Positions 10,403 to 24,425 are shown, counted from the first letter of the stretch. The stretch: DNA of 64,000 bases from Actinostola sp. cb2023 (GCA_033675265.1 JAUJYZ010001253.1:226860-290859); one strand, 5' to 3'. Made by a program: numbers and translations. Notes: a model not told the origin generated them from the sequence alone.

Positions 10403-11156
10403 CAGTCAATGTCATTAACGTTGTCCAGCTAAAACGAGATTAACACTACAATAAATGTCACGTGTTTCATTCTATATTCGAATTGCGTGCACGAAGGAAG
10501 CAATTATTCAATTCAATTCAATTCAATTTATTTTTTCAATACCACAGGATTTACAATAATATAATTAATTAAGAAGAACGAATAATACAAACATAGGGTA
10601 TTAGCTACCTAGAAATAACCAAAAGAGCTAATCGGGCTAGAGAGCAAGACATTGAGATTATCATAAAGATAAAGAAGTTGTATTCTATCTCCGACCGAAT
10701 ACAAATCATTTTCAAACTAAATTACATTACACATGTAACCAAGTCATTACAGGATGAAGTATCTCGTTTATTTGCTATAGTACAGTTTTTGTTTTACATT
10801 TTGATATATATATACGAAGAACAGACCAGTAAATTTTACGTGAAGAGATAGCTAGAGATACCTTCGAGTGGTATCACCTTACTATGCACCTGATTATATA
10901 CCCATTGATTCCCTATGGTACTATGAACACCATGTTCACGGGCACCGCCCTAACACAACATGTACATTCCATCTCGTTAGAAAATACATTTATTGTGCTC
11001 GTGGAGCTGATATAATTCAAAGTATGAAGTACTGATCGGCTCCACGTGCACAATAATTGCTCATATCGCGCGCGCAAAACGAATATAGAATGAGACACGT
11101 GACATTTATTGTAGTGTAATCTCTTTTTAGCTGGACAACGTTAATGACATTGACTG
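10403..11156. mobile_element. Mariner-type MITE, 754 bp, with nested LINE end
   Basis: About 85-bp TIRs start CAGTCAATGTCATTAACGTT, near-identical at both ends, with TA flanks (10401-10402, 11157-11158). Subterminal GTTGTCCAGCTAAAA and CACTACAATAAATGTCACGTG relate it to the 255-bp element at 4797-5051. The core is mostly a foreign insertion (next entry). Confidence 0.85.
10503..10900 (-). mobile_element. Truncated LINE 3' end, minus strand
   Basis: Read on the minus strand it ends GTATTGAAAAAATAAATTGA followed by TTGAA-type pentamers, as in CR1/L2-like LINE tails. No reverse-transcriptase motif is seen; the 5' limit is a guess. Confidence 0.5.
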
Positions 11157-11160
11157 TATA

Positions 11161-11415
11161 CACCTATTTCAAAAAACGTTGGCATCTGAAATCTGAATCT
11201 GAATCTGAAATCTGAAACCGAGAGGGATTGTAATGCACAAAGAACTTTATTATTATTGTGGGTATAAGTTGTGATCTATCTTGTAATTACTGGAATATGC
11301 CACGACCTTTAGGCAAAGACCTGCGTTGGTAAATAGTGTGGCTACGAGTATTTTTAGGTCACAGATTCAGATTTCAGATTCAGATTTCAGATGCCAACGT
11401 TTTTTGAAATAGGTG
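11161..11415. mobile_element. MITE of the TTTCAAAAAACG family, copy 2
   Basis: Inverted ends CACCTATTTCAAAAAACGTT with GGCATCTGAAATCTGAATC next to them at both sides; TA flanks at 11159-11160 and 11416-11417. A reverse-oriented relative at 25582-25807 shares the interior (TTGTAATTACTGGAATATGC, GGCAAAGACCTGCG-type blocks). Confidence 0.85.
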
Positions 11416-11707
11416 TATGGTACTGATAATATAGTCTCACTTACCGGTTCGAGTCTGTAAATACCATACAGATCGGCCGCTCATATTGTATCTATTACTT
11501 AAAAAATAACCATGACCGTGACCAGTGTTTTAAATCGGATATAAATGCGTCCTAATTTGCACACACTTTAACTTGGATTTTCTTCGCTAAAATTATTAAA
11601 TACTGAATATTTTTGAGAGAAAAAAGGAAATGAAGGTAAGGATTTTTTGAGCTTTTGAGCTATAATCGGATATAAAACACTCCTGATCATTTATTAAACT
11701 ATACATA

Positions 11708-11709
11708 TA

Positions 11710-11789
<80 letters not shown>

Positions 11790-11916
11790 TAAAAAAATAA
11801 ATATTGTAAAAAAATAAATAATAGTAATAATAATAATATTATTATAATAATAGTAATAATAATATTAATAATAATGATAAAAAATAATAATAATAATGAT
11901 AATGATAAAAAATAGT

Positions 11917-11949
<33 letters not shown>

Positions 11950-11950
11950 C
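11708..11950 (+). repeat. Degenerate (TAA)n tract with LINE-like tail
   Basis: TAA units with T and G interruptions, followed at about 11950 by CAAATTACAAATAAGAGAT, which also follows the (AAT)n at 58155-58262. On the minus strand this reads as a LINE-like 3' end with a (TTA)n tail. Confidence 0.75.
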
Positions 11951-12065
11951 AAATTACAAATAAGAGATAGAAAAATAGATAAAAATCCTTATTTACAAAA
12001 TTTAAAATGATCGCTTGGATTGTTCAATAACAATTAACTAATGATATTAAAATACAAACAATAAA

Positions 12066-12397
<332 letters not shown>

Positions 12398-12469
12398 TTC
12401 AGGATTTTGTTTTCATTCAGGAATTTTTTTCTAAATCCAGGAATTTTTTTCAAGCTAAGAGGTACTTAC

Positions 12470-12541
12470 AAAATATTTACTCCTTTAAATCTGTCAAATT
12501 CTTCTTCTGATAACGTCGAGATGGCATTCTTGGATAGGTCT
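12470..12541 (-). CDS. LRR protein gene, exon 2 (one 24-residue LRR)
   Basis: A 72-bp exon, exactly one LRR, the classic size of LRR-encoding exons in animals. In phase 2 it reads DLSKNAISTLSEEEFDRF and then KGVNIL, matching LxLSxNxIxxLxxxxFxxLxxL. Acceptor is TTTTACTAAACAG and donor is TTTT|GTAAGTACC, both good. It joins exon 1 (…TSYL) upstream and exon 3 (DLSENPLICDC) downstream without a frame break. No other 72-bp LRR exon was found between 3.1 and 18.9 kb, so the solenoid may be very short, but a missed exon is possible. The exon lies between a long (TAA)n tract and a mariner-type mini-MITE. Confidence 0.8.
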
Positions 12542-12593
12542 CTGTTTAGTAAAACGAAATGTTAATCATTTAACGACTATTCACACTGAACTA

Positions 12594-12661
12594 CAGTCCT
12601 CTATTCTTAAGCGGTCACCCTCAGGATATAGCCAACTGACCGCTTAATAGAGGTTTGACTG
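12594..12661. mobile_element. Mini-MITE, 68 bp, mariner-type
   Basis: Nearly a palindrome: CAGTCCTCTATTCTTAAGCG against the complement of CGCTTAATAGAGGTTTGACTG, flanked by TA on both sides. The motif CTCTATTAAGCGGTCA is a familiar Tc1/mariner-type TIR in invertebrates (from memory). Confidence 0.7.
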
Positions 12662-12685
12662 TACAGACAGCTGTACACTGGATAA

Positions 12686-12908
12686 GCTAGCGTTACACAG
12701 GTAGCCCAACGTAACTATGACTTCTGGTGCTAGCGTTACACAGGTAGCCCAACTATGACTTCTGGTGCTAGCGTTACACAGGTAGCCCAACTATGACTTC
12801 TGGTGCTAGCGTTACACAGGTAGCCCAACTATGACTTCTGGTGCTAGCGTTACACAGGTAGCCCAATTATGACTTCTGGTGCTAGCGTTACACAGGTAGC
12901 CCAATTAA
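12686..12908 (+). repeat. 38-bp tandem repeat, six units
   Basis: Unit GCTAGCGTTACACAGGTAGC + CCAACTATGACTTCTGGT. The first unit carries a 5-bp insertion; the last is truncated. Confidence 0.95.
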
Positions 12909-13097
12909 GTATTTGTATGCGGCGGTAGTCCCGTTGAAGAGAGCGCGGGATAGTATTGGGCTTCCAGCTCTCGCGGGATTTTACCCGTGCACTGTGACAA
13001 TATAAATATTGTTATCATTACAATTACTAGCCTTAGAAGAAATAATTGAGTTTCCTTTGGCGGTACTCTACATGAGGGAGGAGATGAAGACGGAGCA

Positions 13098-14033
13098 GGA
13101 ACCCATAAGTAGGAGCATCCATGCTACATATTGGGTCTATGTCACGGCGTTTGAACAAGTTTGGCTATTTTTAGAACACGATTTCTCGAAATTGATCAAT
13201 CACTGTGCACTTCCGGTTTTATTTGCAGCAACTCGTTTTATTTGTAGTAACTCATTTTATTTGTTGCAACTCGTTTTATTTGCAGCAACTCGTTTTATTT
13301 GTAGCAACTCGTTTTATTTGTTGCAACTCGTTTTATTTGCAGCAACTCGTTTTATTTGTAGTAACTCATTTTATTTGTTGCAACTCATTTTATTTGTTGC
13401 AACTCGTTCTATTTGCAGCAACTCGTTTTATTTGCAGCAACTCGTTTTATTTGTAGTAACTCATTTTATTTGTTGCAACTCGTTTTATTTGCAGCAACTC
13501 GTTTTATTTGTAGCAACTCGTTTTATTTGTTGCAACTCGTTTTATTTGCAGCAACTCGTTTTATTTGTAGTAACTCATTTTATTTGTTGCAACTCATTTT
13601 ATTTGTTGCAACTCGTTCTATTTGCAGCAACTCGTTTTATTTGCAGCAACTCGTTTTATTTGTAGTAACTCATTTTATTTGTTGCAACTCGTTTTATTTG
13701 TTGCAACTCGTTTTATTTGCAGCAACTCGTTTTATTTGTAGCAACTCATTTTATTTGTTGCAACTCGTTCTATTTGCAGCAACTCGTTTTATTTGTAGCA
13801 ACTCATTTTATTTACTGCAACTCGTTTTATTTGCCGCAACTCGTGAATTTGCTGCCAACTCGATTTATTTGTTGCAACTCGTTTTATTTGCAGCAACTCG
13901 TTTTATTTGCCGCAACTCGTGAATTTGCAGCAACAGTGATTGGTCAATTTCGTGTTCTAAAAATAGCCAAACTTGTTCAAACGCTGTGACAGATTTTAAT
14001 GCTACATGCATGATGCTCCGACTTATGGGCTCC
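13098..14033. mobile_element. Inverted-repeat element enclosing a 19-bp satellite
   Basis: Arms of about 105 bp: GAACCCATAAGTAGGAGCAT … CGTTTGAACAAGTTTGGCTA … at the left and the inverted equivalents at 13930-14033. Everything between the arms is the 19-bp array below. No target duplication could be fixed. Confidence 0.75.
13215..13935 (+). repeat. 19-bp satellite array, ~38 copies
   Basis: Unit GTTTTATTTGCAGCAACTC with variants at two positions (GCAGC, GTAGT, GTTGC; ACTCG or ACTCA). The variant order from about 13240 repeats from about 13450, an 11-unit, 209-bp higher-order repeat. Confidence 0.95.
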
Positions 14034-14225
14034 TGGACGGAGGAATTAACTCTATCGGCAATTCCTTCTCTTTCATTCGTCTACCCCTCCCCTACACTTT
14101 TGGGGCGCTATACAAACTAGTTCTTTATTTTTGATTTGTTTGTTGACATGTTACAAAACGTTAATATTGTGAAACTGCATTTGAGACCATGAAGCATGCT
14201 GGGTGAACTTGAAGTAATATACATT

Positions 14226-14521
14226 TTTACCAATACGGCGGCCATTTTGGATTCTATTGTTTTGGCTAATACATTATGGGATGCTCAGGGTGCAAATGAC
14301 CCAAAAACTGTACAGTGTGGAGTCGCGTCAATATATTATTTTTCTATGTCACTCTAACCATAGTGTTGTATGACTTACTATCTACATGTTTTGTGTATTG
14401 TTGTATAATTGTGTACAAATTCATTGCTTTAAATTAAGTTTTCGTTCTTTTTCATGGACAAATGGTTACTAGCTTGCACCCTGGACATCCCATATTTCAA
14501 TATGGCCGCCGTATCGGTAAA
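14226..14521. mobile_element. MITE, ~296 bp
   Basis: TTTTTACCAATACGGCGGCC at the left pairs with TTTTTACCGATACGGCGGCC at the right (complement), then TGGGATG…CAGGGTGCAA. A related GATGGCGGCCGTAT block lies just outside at 14544. Confidence 0.75.
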
Positions 14522-14544
14522 AAGGTCTATTGCAAAAGAAAAGA

Positions 14545-15386
14545 TGGCGGCCGTATATTTTACCATAATCCTTTGCGAACCTGGTACTGAACAGCTTTAA
14601 TGTATTTCTAAAATGACGGGGGGAATTAGACAATAAATGGGACGAACTGAGGGAAAAATCCCTGACCAAAAAAAAGTGATTTAAAAATCTCCTAGTCCTC
14701 GAATACGTGTATTGAATACGTGCAAGAACTTCGTTCAATCACTCGGCACTTTTCCTATATCTGAGCCTTCGATTATGCGCTCTCGCGTGCGCATTTACAA
14801 CAAAGCACTTCGTCATCACTCGGCAATCTCATTCGGCAAGTTCTCGTATATCTGAGCCTGCGATGTATCTGAGCCACTTTCACGTTTGAGGTCAAAGTCG
14901 GGGCTTCCACAGGAAGCCCAACTCATTAATATCTGAAGAATGGAAATTCGCGGCATATAACATACACATTAGCATATAGAATTAAAGAAGGTGGTTGAGT
15001 AGCACTCTTGTTTTGATGACTTGTTGATGTATTGCTTTTGAAGTTTCTTGCCCACTCGGAAACTGAAATCCGCGCCGGTCTGATATCAGTTCAACGCCTT
15101 ATACAAACATTAAAAATAATTGAATAAATGCCAAGAAAACTGTTATTTAGTATGGACAACAGACCGATGAAATTCAGCCACAAAGACAATATCATGTCAA
15201 ATAGAAAAGAATTGATAAATACGGCAAAGTATCAGACAGTCTAGATTATTTCAAAACTCTCCTTTATTTGTCTCTTTTTCCCATTTTTGCTTTCGTTGAT
15301 TTTGTCATTTAATAATATTTCATTCTTTCTTTCATTCATTCCTTCTTCTTCTTTACGTTATTTTATTATTTATTTCTTCTTTGCAT
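14545..15386. other. No gene seen
   Basis: Contains a local repeat around TATCTGAGCCTkCGAT at 14757 and 14851. Otherwise AT-rich intronic sequence. Confidence 0.4.
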
Positions 15387-18430
<3,044 letters not shown>

Positions 18431-18433
18431 AGG

Positions 18434-18549
18434 TTTTGAAGAATTTACACATATATTTTAATTTGCATAGATCGACCCACGAGAATTTACGAATTTATGC
18501 CGATTCTTCGAACGATCTATGCAAAATATATGTGTAAATTCTTCAAAAC
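18434..18549. mobile_element. Fold-back element, ~116 bp
   Basis: TTTTGAAGAATTTACACATA … TTGCATAGATCG, then a short loop, then the inverted copy CGATCTATGCAAAATATATG … CTTCAAAA. Arms about 42 bp. Confidence 0.8.
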
Positions 18550-18799
18550 CCATTCAGAAATGTTCACAAATCAGCTGTTGTGTCATTGAAAAAGTAAGTT
18601 AAAAAAATCTAAGTCAGAAAATGTGATAAATGGCATTTGAATACGGTAATGATAAACCCGTTAGAGTGCATATATAGATGCAAGAAAGCAGAGTAATAAC
18701 ACATCGTTATTTACACATTGAAAAGCTATCAAATTTCTTTGTGACACGAACTGATTCACAAGTTTGGCAAGTTGTACTTGCAAAGAGAGCAATCTATAT

Positions 18800-18850
18800 G
18801 TGCAGTTTCAGTTCAGTTCTTTATTCGCTTTGCATGCACGGCAATTAAAG
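18800..18850 (-). mobile_element. Possible LINE 3' tail
   Basis: Minus strand AAGCGAATAAAGAACTGAAC followed by TGAAACTG, an AATAAA-like signal plus pentameric tail as in CR1/L2 ends. Short and tentative. Confidence 0.3.
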
Positions 18851-18931
18851 CTCTACAGGTCTAAAAAGCTTTAAAATATATGTTAGAAAAAGTTCATTGT
18901 AGTTTAAAAGTGTTGATATGAGGTCACTTAC

Positions 18932-19128
18932 AAGTACGACGTTCCTGTGGGTACAATCTTCGGCAGGCCATTTGAAGAACAATTGACAAGTCCAATCGCA
19001 CCAAGAGCAGGACTTGTGCTACATTTACACAAGATGCAAGCATCTAAAGGCTTAGAACTGCAGTAAACATACGAACTTTGGGCTAAGAATGCAGTAAATA
19101 TAACGCTGAAGGTCAGAAGACTCTCCAT
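18932..19128 (-). CDS. LRR protein gene, exon 1 (signal peptide + LRRNT)
   Basis: First coding exon of a secreted or membrane LRR protein. The ATG (complement of 19126-19128) opens a hydrophobic signal peptide of about 22 residues (MESLLTFSVIFTAFLAQSS...). It is followed by an LRR N-terminal cap with cysteines at residues 31, 34, 36 and 50 (C-x2-C-x-C-x13-C), then the usual lead-in GLPKIVPTGTSYL. The exon ends in phase 2 at a strong donor (TACTT|GTAAGTGACC), and the next base supplied by exon 2 (A) completes Leu, giving SYL-DLSKN across the junction. LRRNT caps shield the edge of extracellular LRR solenoids. The family cannot be named: LRR receptors, peroxidasin-like and adhesion-GPCR proteins all begin this way. 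The 5' UTR and promoter were not delimited. Confidence 0.82.
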
Positions 19129-19635
19129 AATCCTTGAAGTCTTTCGTTGCTACAATGTGTTACTTATTGACACTCGTTGAAAGAGTACTGAACATTAGTT
19201 CACTGAACCGAAACTTTTAGCTGACTTAGAAATGGCAAGTCGCGCGAGCGTTCGGCCTTCTCCGCTCAGCGTGCCTTCTTCGTCATGCTTCGGAGATGGA
19301 AGTTTTGTGATTACAATGTTTGTACAGAGCTTCTGAGTTCTTTTGTCACCGGGGAATCAGCGTCGAATGAATGATTCACTGGGGGTTTACTGATGCAATA
19401 AATCACGATGGTAATTTATGGATGAAATTAATTTGGCGGCTCGCAAGCGGAGATATTACTTCAAATCAAACGGAAAAAGTTTCCTATAAAATAAAACTTC
19501 CGTCTCAAGTATGTTAAGGCCTGGGTTTTGGGCCTTCTTGAGAATTCGCGTTTTGTTCAATAACTCAGCCAACATTTGTTATGTTTAAACGAAAACTAGT
19601 GCATACATTGGATTTGGGGTCCTTAGCTTTTTAGT
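19129..19635. other. Upstream region of the LRR gene
   Basis: Should contain the 5' UTR and promoter of the minus-strand LRR gene. No TATA box is obvious. GC is higher at 19230-19290 (CGCGCGAGCG). Confidence 0.35.
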
Positions 19636-20046
19636 GCAAAGCTTTTTATGATCACGTGACCTATGACGTCATTACATTGGAAAACAGAAAAATAGCTCGT
19701 TGGTGGCGAGTTCAAGTAGGAAATTCTAACAAATACCTTAAATATATTTCTCTCCCAGTGCTTTATAGATTGTTGTTTGGTGTGGGTGGCTCTTGTTTGT
19801 TTTTAAAGAGAATTTGAATAAAAATGATTTTGATTATCTGGTCACGTGACCTGTTTTACCCCATATCTCCTTATAAAAAGAAATGAAAGTCACCCATTCC
19901 GAACGACAATCTATAAAGCACTTACAACGAAATAGCTTTAAGGTACTAGCTAGAATTTATCACTTGAACTCGCCACCAACGGCTTAAAATGATTGTGTGT
20001 TGCTTTTATCTCTCTAACTGGTCACGTGACCACCCCTAATGCAAAT
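19636..20046. mobile_element. Long fold-back MITE, ~410 bp
   Basis: Arms of about 190 bp, diverged: GTTGGTGGCGAGTTCAAGT and GTGCTTTATAGATTGT at the left recur inverted at 19905-19990. GGTCACGTGACC-type palindromes sit at both outer ends and near the centre. Nearly the whole element is arm. Confidence 0.75.
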
Positions 20047-20278
20047 GTTTTGAGCTAATGTTTTTTGACTTTTCAATTTTTAATTTTTTTGCACTCAACA
20101 TTTCTAGCAGGTGTTTTAAAACTCAAGTGTTGTCATTTTTAGACAGTGATTGATTTGGTCGATGTTTTCTTGTTCTATTCAGTTTCTTTCTTCCAGTGTC
20201 AAGCCAACAAATAGTACCTTCTTTTGACATTCGATTCACTTCTTGAAGTGCCGTACGTGTTCGAGGTCGACTGTTCTT

Positions 20279-20446
20279 AAAAATTCGGGGTGTTTCTTGG
20301 TGTTGCAATCTGCATTGTATTCTTGGTTAGGTTTCTTTGTATGCAGGGTATTGTTTTGGTTCAAGTTCATTCTTCTCATCCTCTGTGTTCATTGTCTAAC
20401 GTCATCTGGTGTTCTGCAACACCAAGAAACCTCCAAAATTCGTAAG
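20279..20446. repeat. Inverted repeat, ~168 bp
   Basis: AAAATTCGGGGTGTTTCTTGG…TGTTGCA pairs with TGCAACACCAAGAAACCTCC…GAATTTT. Arms about 30 bp; probably a small MITE. Confidence 0.6.
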
Positions 20447-21173
20447 AGCAATCGAGTGCATTGTGACGGCTCATTCACACTGAAATGTTTCGAAATGTAA
20501 TACTTGTTTAATTTTAATTATTCAGTCTGTGTTTGAAACTGAGTCCTTGGACGATACTGGCAATATATGCAATATCAGAAAACAAATGACACTCACGGAA
20601 AGGATAAAAAATATTGATTCCAATAACAAAATAATAAAAATTAAAAAGATTAAATAGCCATGACGGGAAACTGTAAATCCTGACACCAAAATTTAATATT
20701 TTTTGGAAAACTGTAAATGTTGAACCGGCTTGAAATGGCTTCCGAACTCTTTGGTAAACAAATGGATGTGATAAACGTATACTGGTACTTGAGTTTTAGT
20801 TTCGGTTCTTGGACTAGAGTATACACTTGTGGATTATTCTGAACTGAACTGAGAGCTCTGAGAAGTTTCATTCCCGTTTCATTCAGATCTTATAGTGAAT
20901 TAATAAATGAATATAAACTGCATTTTTAATAATTTTTTATAAATAATTCTTAATCAATCTTAAAAAATTATAACTTACTTTAATACTGAATTAAATACGA
21001 CTGTATTGGAATTGTAAAGCGTTGTTGAACTTTTGGTATTGACGCTATATAAAATATTATTTATTATTATTATATTATTACTTAGGAAGCTATAGTTATA
21101 GCTAGGCAAGTCATAGTAAAACTGGTTTTCTCAGTATTGTAATAATACTCCAGTTTCGCGTTGTTTAGAGATG
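20447..21173. other. No gene seen
   Basis: AT-rich intergenic DNA with short ATT runs near 21060. Confidence 0.4.
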
Positions 21174-21365
21174 ACCGCTGTCCATGACAAAAGACGCATT
21201 TGTACAGGCTTAGCCTCGATTCAGAAAACAATCCGTGCAATTCAAAAATGTTTCTATTGTTTCATGTCAACATTTGTTCGTGTTCTTGTTGATATTTGTG
21301 AATAATTTACACTGACTCGAGGCTAACCCTGTACAAATGCGTCTGGTGTCAATAAGTACAGCGGT
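21174..21365. mobile_element. MITE, ~192 bp
   Basis: ACCGCTGTCCATGACA … ACGCATTTGTACAGGCTTAG at the left, inverted ACCGCTGTACTTATTGACA … ACGCATTTGTACAGGGTTAG at the right; arms about 55 bp. Confidence 0.75.
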
Positions 21366-21462
21366 TTTACAGCGGGATCTGTGAACGCGAAAAGGGACTA
21401 TTATGGTAACATCAGAATATATACATAACTCTTGGGTGGGTGTACTGACCTTAAGACTATTT

Positions 21463-21540
21463 CAGTGGCGGATCCAGGGGGGTCGAGAGGGGGGGGGTTT
21501 CCGAACCCCCCTGTCATACCTGAGGTCAGGAACCGCCCCA
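21463..21540 (+). mobile_element. Solo end of a hAT-like element
   Basis: CAGTGGCGGATCCAGGGGGG is the familiar terminus of hAT-type elements in animals (from memory). No matching inverted end was found nearby, so this is a fragment. Confidence 0.45.
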
Positions 21541-21654
21541 TCTCTAGAAGAGCGTGAGTTTTTTTTCCTAGCGACATCGAGTATGGAAAGTCTGAGGCTT
21601 TAAATGTTGCTCAACAAGGAATTAAAATTTGTGATGTTTACAATAAAAAAATAA

Positions 21655-21983
21655 CAATGAGGGTTTATCACGTAATTTCAAAACTTACAGGAGACATAGG
21701 ACAAAAAAATGATTAGCATAGCTGGAAAGAGCTCGTTGAAATGAGTAAAAATGTGAAGTTTGGAAAAGATCGCTTCACAACTTGCGAAGATATGAATTTT
21801 AAAAAATCGAAATTTTGTATGAAAACCTTTGTTGGTAGGCAAGAGTTGCCTACCAGCGTAAATTTCCAAAGGTTTTCATATTTTAATATTTAAAAATATG
21901 ATGAAATTAAATATGAAATTTTTACTAATTTCAACGAGCTCTTTCCAGCTATGATAATCATTTTACGTGATAAACCCTCATTG
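21655..21983. mobile_element. MITE, ~329 bp, upstream of the GPCR
   Basis: Perfect 21-bp ends starting CAATGAGGGTTTATCACGTA, and inner paired blocks AGCTGGAAAGAGCTCGTTGA. A centred inverted pair TTGGTAGGCAA/TTGCCTACCA forms the hairpin tip. It lies 89 bp before the GPCR start codon and 45 bp before its probable 5' UTR acceptor. Confidence 0.85.
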
Positions 21984-22025
21984 AATAAAAATGTAAAAGT
22001 GTTACATTATTATTGTTTTTGTTTC

Positions 22026-22027
22026 AG
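22026..22027 (+). other. Probable splice acceptor in the GPCR 5' UTR
   Basis: A T-rich tract ending TTTTTGTTTCAG precedes the GPCR start by 44 bases. It would splice an upstream noncoding exon onto the single coding exon, a common layout for animal class A GPCR genes. No donor partner was identified. Confidence 0.4.
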
Positions 22028-22071
22028 CTGATACCTATTTACAGTGCACAGCAAAACCGCCCTAAGAGTTG

Positions 22072-23223
22072 ATGGATGCCATGACAAATGGCACTAGTGC
22101 CCCACCACCTCCCGTCTCCAAGTTGGTGGTGGTGAAAAGAGTTGCCTACTTTATCATCGCCATCACAGCGATCCTTGGCAATCTACTGGTTGCGACGTAC
22201 TTCTACCAAAACCGAAAAGTACTCTTGAAGAAGACGTACTACGTAATACTATTAGCTTTATCTCTGACAGACATCATGACGGCCATATTTTTAATCGCCA
22301 CGCCCGCATTCTGTTTTTGACAGCGGTATGCAAGAACCGACCAATAGAATCGCACTGTTGATATACTGCAAAGTCTTATGGGGCCGTTTGCTTCTCTTCA
22401 TCTTCGGTGTCGCGTCGGTTTACCTCATTCTGTTACTGACGGTCGACCGCTGGATAGCAGTCGTCAAGTATACCAAGTACAAGACTCTGATGAACAGAGG
22501 GAGAGTGATCAAAGGCATCGCATTGTCGTACTTTTTGGGGGTTCTTTTCATTCTTCCAAGTCACCCAAACGTGAAGGTATACCCTGACAGACCATCAGGC
22601 CAGAAATGCAGCTTTGTGGGAACCCCTCATCTGAAAGTAACAGTGACGATCAACTTTTTTGGCAAAGCCGTGTTCCCCTTCCTCGCTGTGGCCGTCATGT
22701 ACGCACAGATCGTCTACAAGATAAAGGTTACGTCAGGCGTAATGAACCAGCAACAGTCAAACAAGGAGCATCGCAAGCGAATCACCCGAATCGCGTTCAT
22801 TTCATCCTCATTTCATCCTTTGCGATCTTATTCTGTTGGCTGCCAAACCAGATCAATCTTCTGTTGTTCGCCTACCAAATGTCATCCGTCCAGTCCTCGT
22901 TCCACGACTTCACCGTTGGGCTGGTGTTCTTGACATCGTGCATCAACCCATTCCTCTATGGTCTTACAAGCAAGAAGTTCAGAAAGGGATACGTGAACAC
23001 GCTCCAAAGCTTTACCTCATGCACACAAACAGTGTCCGTGACGGCAAGCAGTTCTCAGGTTGGACCGGCTTGCGAGAGATCGGCTCCCAGAGATGATGAC
23101 GTGAAGCAGGACCAAGGATGTTCGATGACCAAATTCGCTATGAGCCCGCTCGCCTCCACTGTCCCGACCAAACCGGTCTCACCAGCTGAAAACCCAGACA
23201 ATCAAGGTTTTGATATGATTTGA
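22072..23223 (+). CDS. Rhodopsin-family (class A) GPCR, broken by two 1-nt frameshifts
   Basis: Seven-transmembrane receptor of about 383 residues in one coding exon. An in-frame TAA at 22063 fixes the ATG at 22072. Visible landmarks: N-glycosylation site NGT at residues 6-8; TM1 with GNLLV (N37, position 1.50); TM2 with LSLTD (D67, 2.50); TM3 with C before KVLWG and the DRW form of the DRY motif; TM4; an extracellular-loop-2 cysteine (GQKCSF); TM5; TM6 with FCWLPNQ; TM7 with SCINPFLYG, then KKFRKGY and a Ser/Thr-rich tail. The frame moves by +1 at the T5 run 22314-22318 (between TM2 and TM3) and back near 22799-22803 (start of TM6). All motifs survive, so sequencing indels in T-rich runs are likelier than an old pseudogene, but a recent pseudogene is possible. 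CWLPN and NPFLYG suggest a peptide-type receptor; the ligand is unknown. Confidence 0.85.
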
Positions 23224-23387
23224 AATACGGCGAGAGAATTGATCAGTATATAAGCATAGCTGGAGCCACATCGCGGTCAAACGTCTGCGCATGTGCGAAC
23301 TTTCTTCTGCATCAACAATAAGCAAGAATGTAAAAACCATTTTGGCTAGCCAAACGTATATACAAACTCCAATAACGATTTTTGATA

Positions 23388-23393
23388 AATAAA
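23388..23393 (+). promoter_or_regulatory. Candidate polyadenylation signal of the GPCR gene
   Basis: AATAAA, followed by A-rich DNA, 165 bases after the GPCR stop codon. It is the first canonical hexamer I see downstream of the stop. Confidence 0.45.
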
Positions 23394-24251
23394 AAAGTAA
23401 AAAGGTAAACTTGTAGTTTATAGAAAATAAGATAATCTTTAACTTGTGGAATTTTAGAGCTTAACTTTGAAGTAATTTGTTTTACTTTCGGTGTTTTCAG
23501 ACATTTGACCGTGGTGTGAGCTGCAGCTGCCTTGAACTGAACTAATAGTTAATACAACTCTAAATATTGCCGCATTATTGAGTATGAAACAGATTTTGCA
23601 AGAACATCGTAGGTAGAATCCCTTTGATATTGGACTGATTGCATGTAATCATTCTGAAGAAAACATCATATGAAAATGGAAACTAAAACACCAATCACCG
23701 CCAACTCCATGTCCTTCACCTTTCCGCTCTAATCCTCCCTTCCCACCACCTTTCCACTACAAAAATCAGGTACTATGCCAAGAAATCCCCTATTAAAATG
23801 TGCTGTTTGCTCGGCCAGCTTTTCTACTACCATATTTGGACATTGTACTTACCATATTTGAAATCCCTGTAAATATGTTTCGCTTAAAAGTACGATTTCA
23901 GTATCGAAAAATCCATCCAAACTTACAGCAACTCGAGTAAATGATTGTAAACTTTGTCGGCCATTTTGTAACACGGTCAAAAAGACTGGGAAAAGCTATT
24001 AAATAGAGGGTGACCGCTAAACTCGTGCCCAGTCTCCTTAAGACGGTCCAACACAGATTTTTTGATAGACATTACTGTGCACGCTATACTACTCCGTTAA
24101 TGTTACTTGAGCGTAATATTCATTCATTCTCTAAATGGTTGTCAAGCCTAAAAAAAGCCATTGTTCCACGAAAAAGGTTCGACTTGTGATCCAAACAATC
24201 CGTAGATGCTTTGCGGTTACGATTCGAACCCAGTCTTCTACTCTATGTTCA
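23394..24251. other. GPCR 3' flank; no gene seen
   Basis: AT-rich. GGGTGACCGCTAA near 24008 resembles the mariner-type mini-MITE at 12594. GGTTCGAAT (complement) near 24225 is a lone B-box-like motif. Confidence 0.4.
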
Positions 24252-24425
24252 ATAGGCCATTTCCGAGTTCCTTTTATCTCTGTTTCAAAACGAGTCTACC
24301 GGCGAAACCTGTCATATGAAAATTAGCTTTATTTACATGAAAAAGGAACAATTATTTGCATAAGAAAGGTTTCGCACGTAGACTCGTTTTGAAACAGAGA
24401 TAAAAGGAACTCGGAAATGGACTAT
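24252..24425. mobile_element. MITE, 174 bp
   Basis: ATAGkCCATTTCCGAGTTCC ends, arms about 52 bp to GAGTCTAC, near-identical. Compact core with a T-rich centre. High arm identity suggests recent spread. Confidence 0.85.

Noticed and set aside
20123..20308. 61-codon minus-strand frame starting MQHQETPRIF
   Set aside because: Part of it is the arm of the inverted repeat at 20279-20446; no recognisable retroelement motif.
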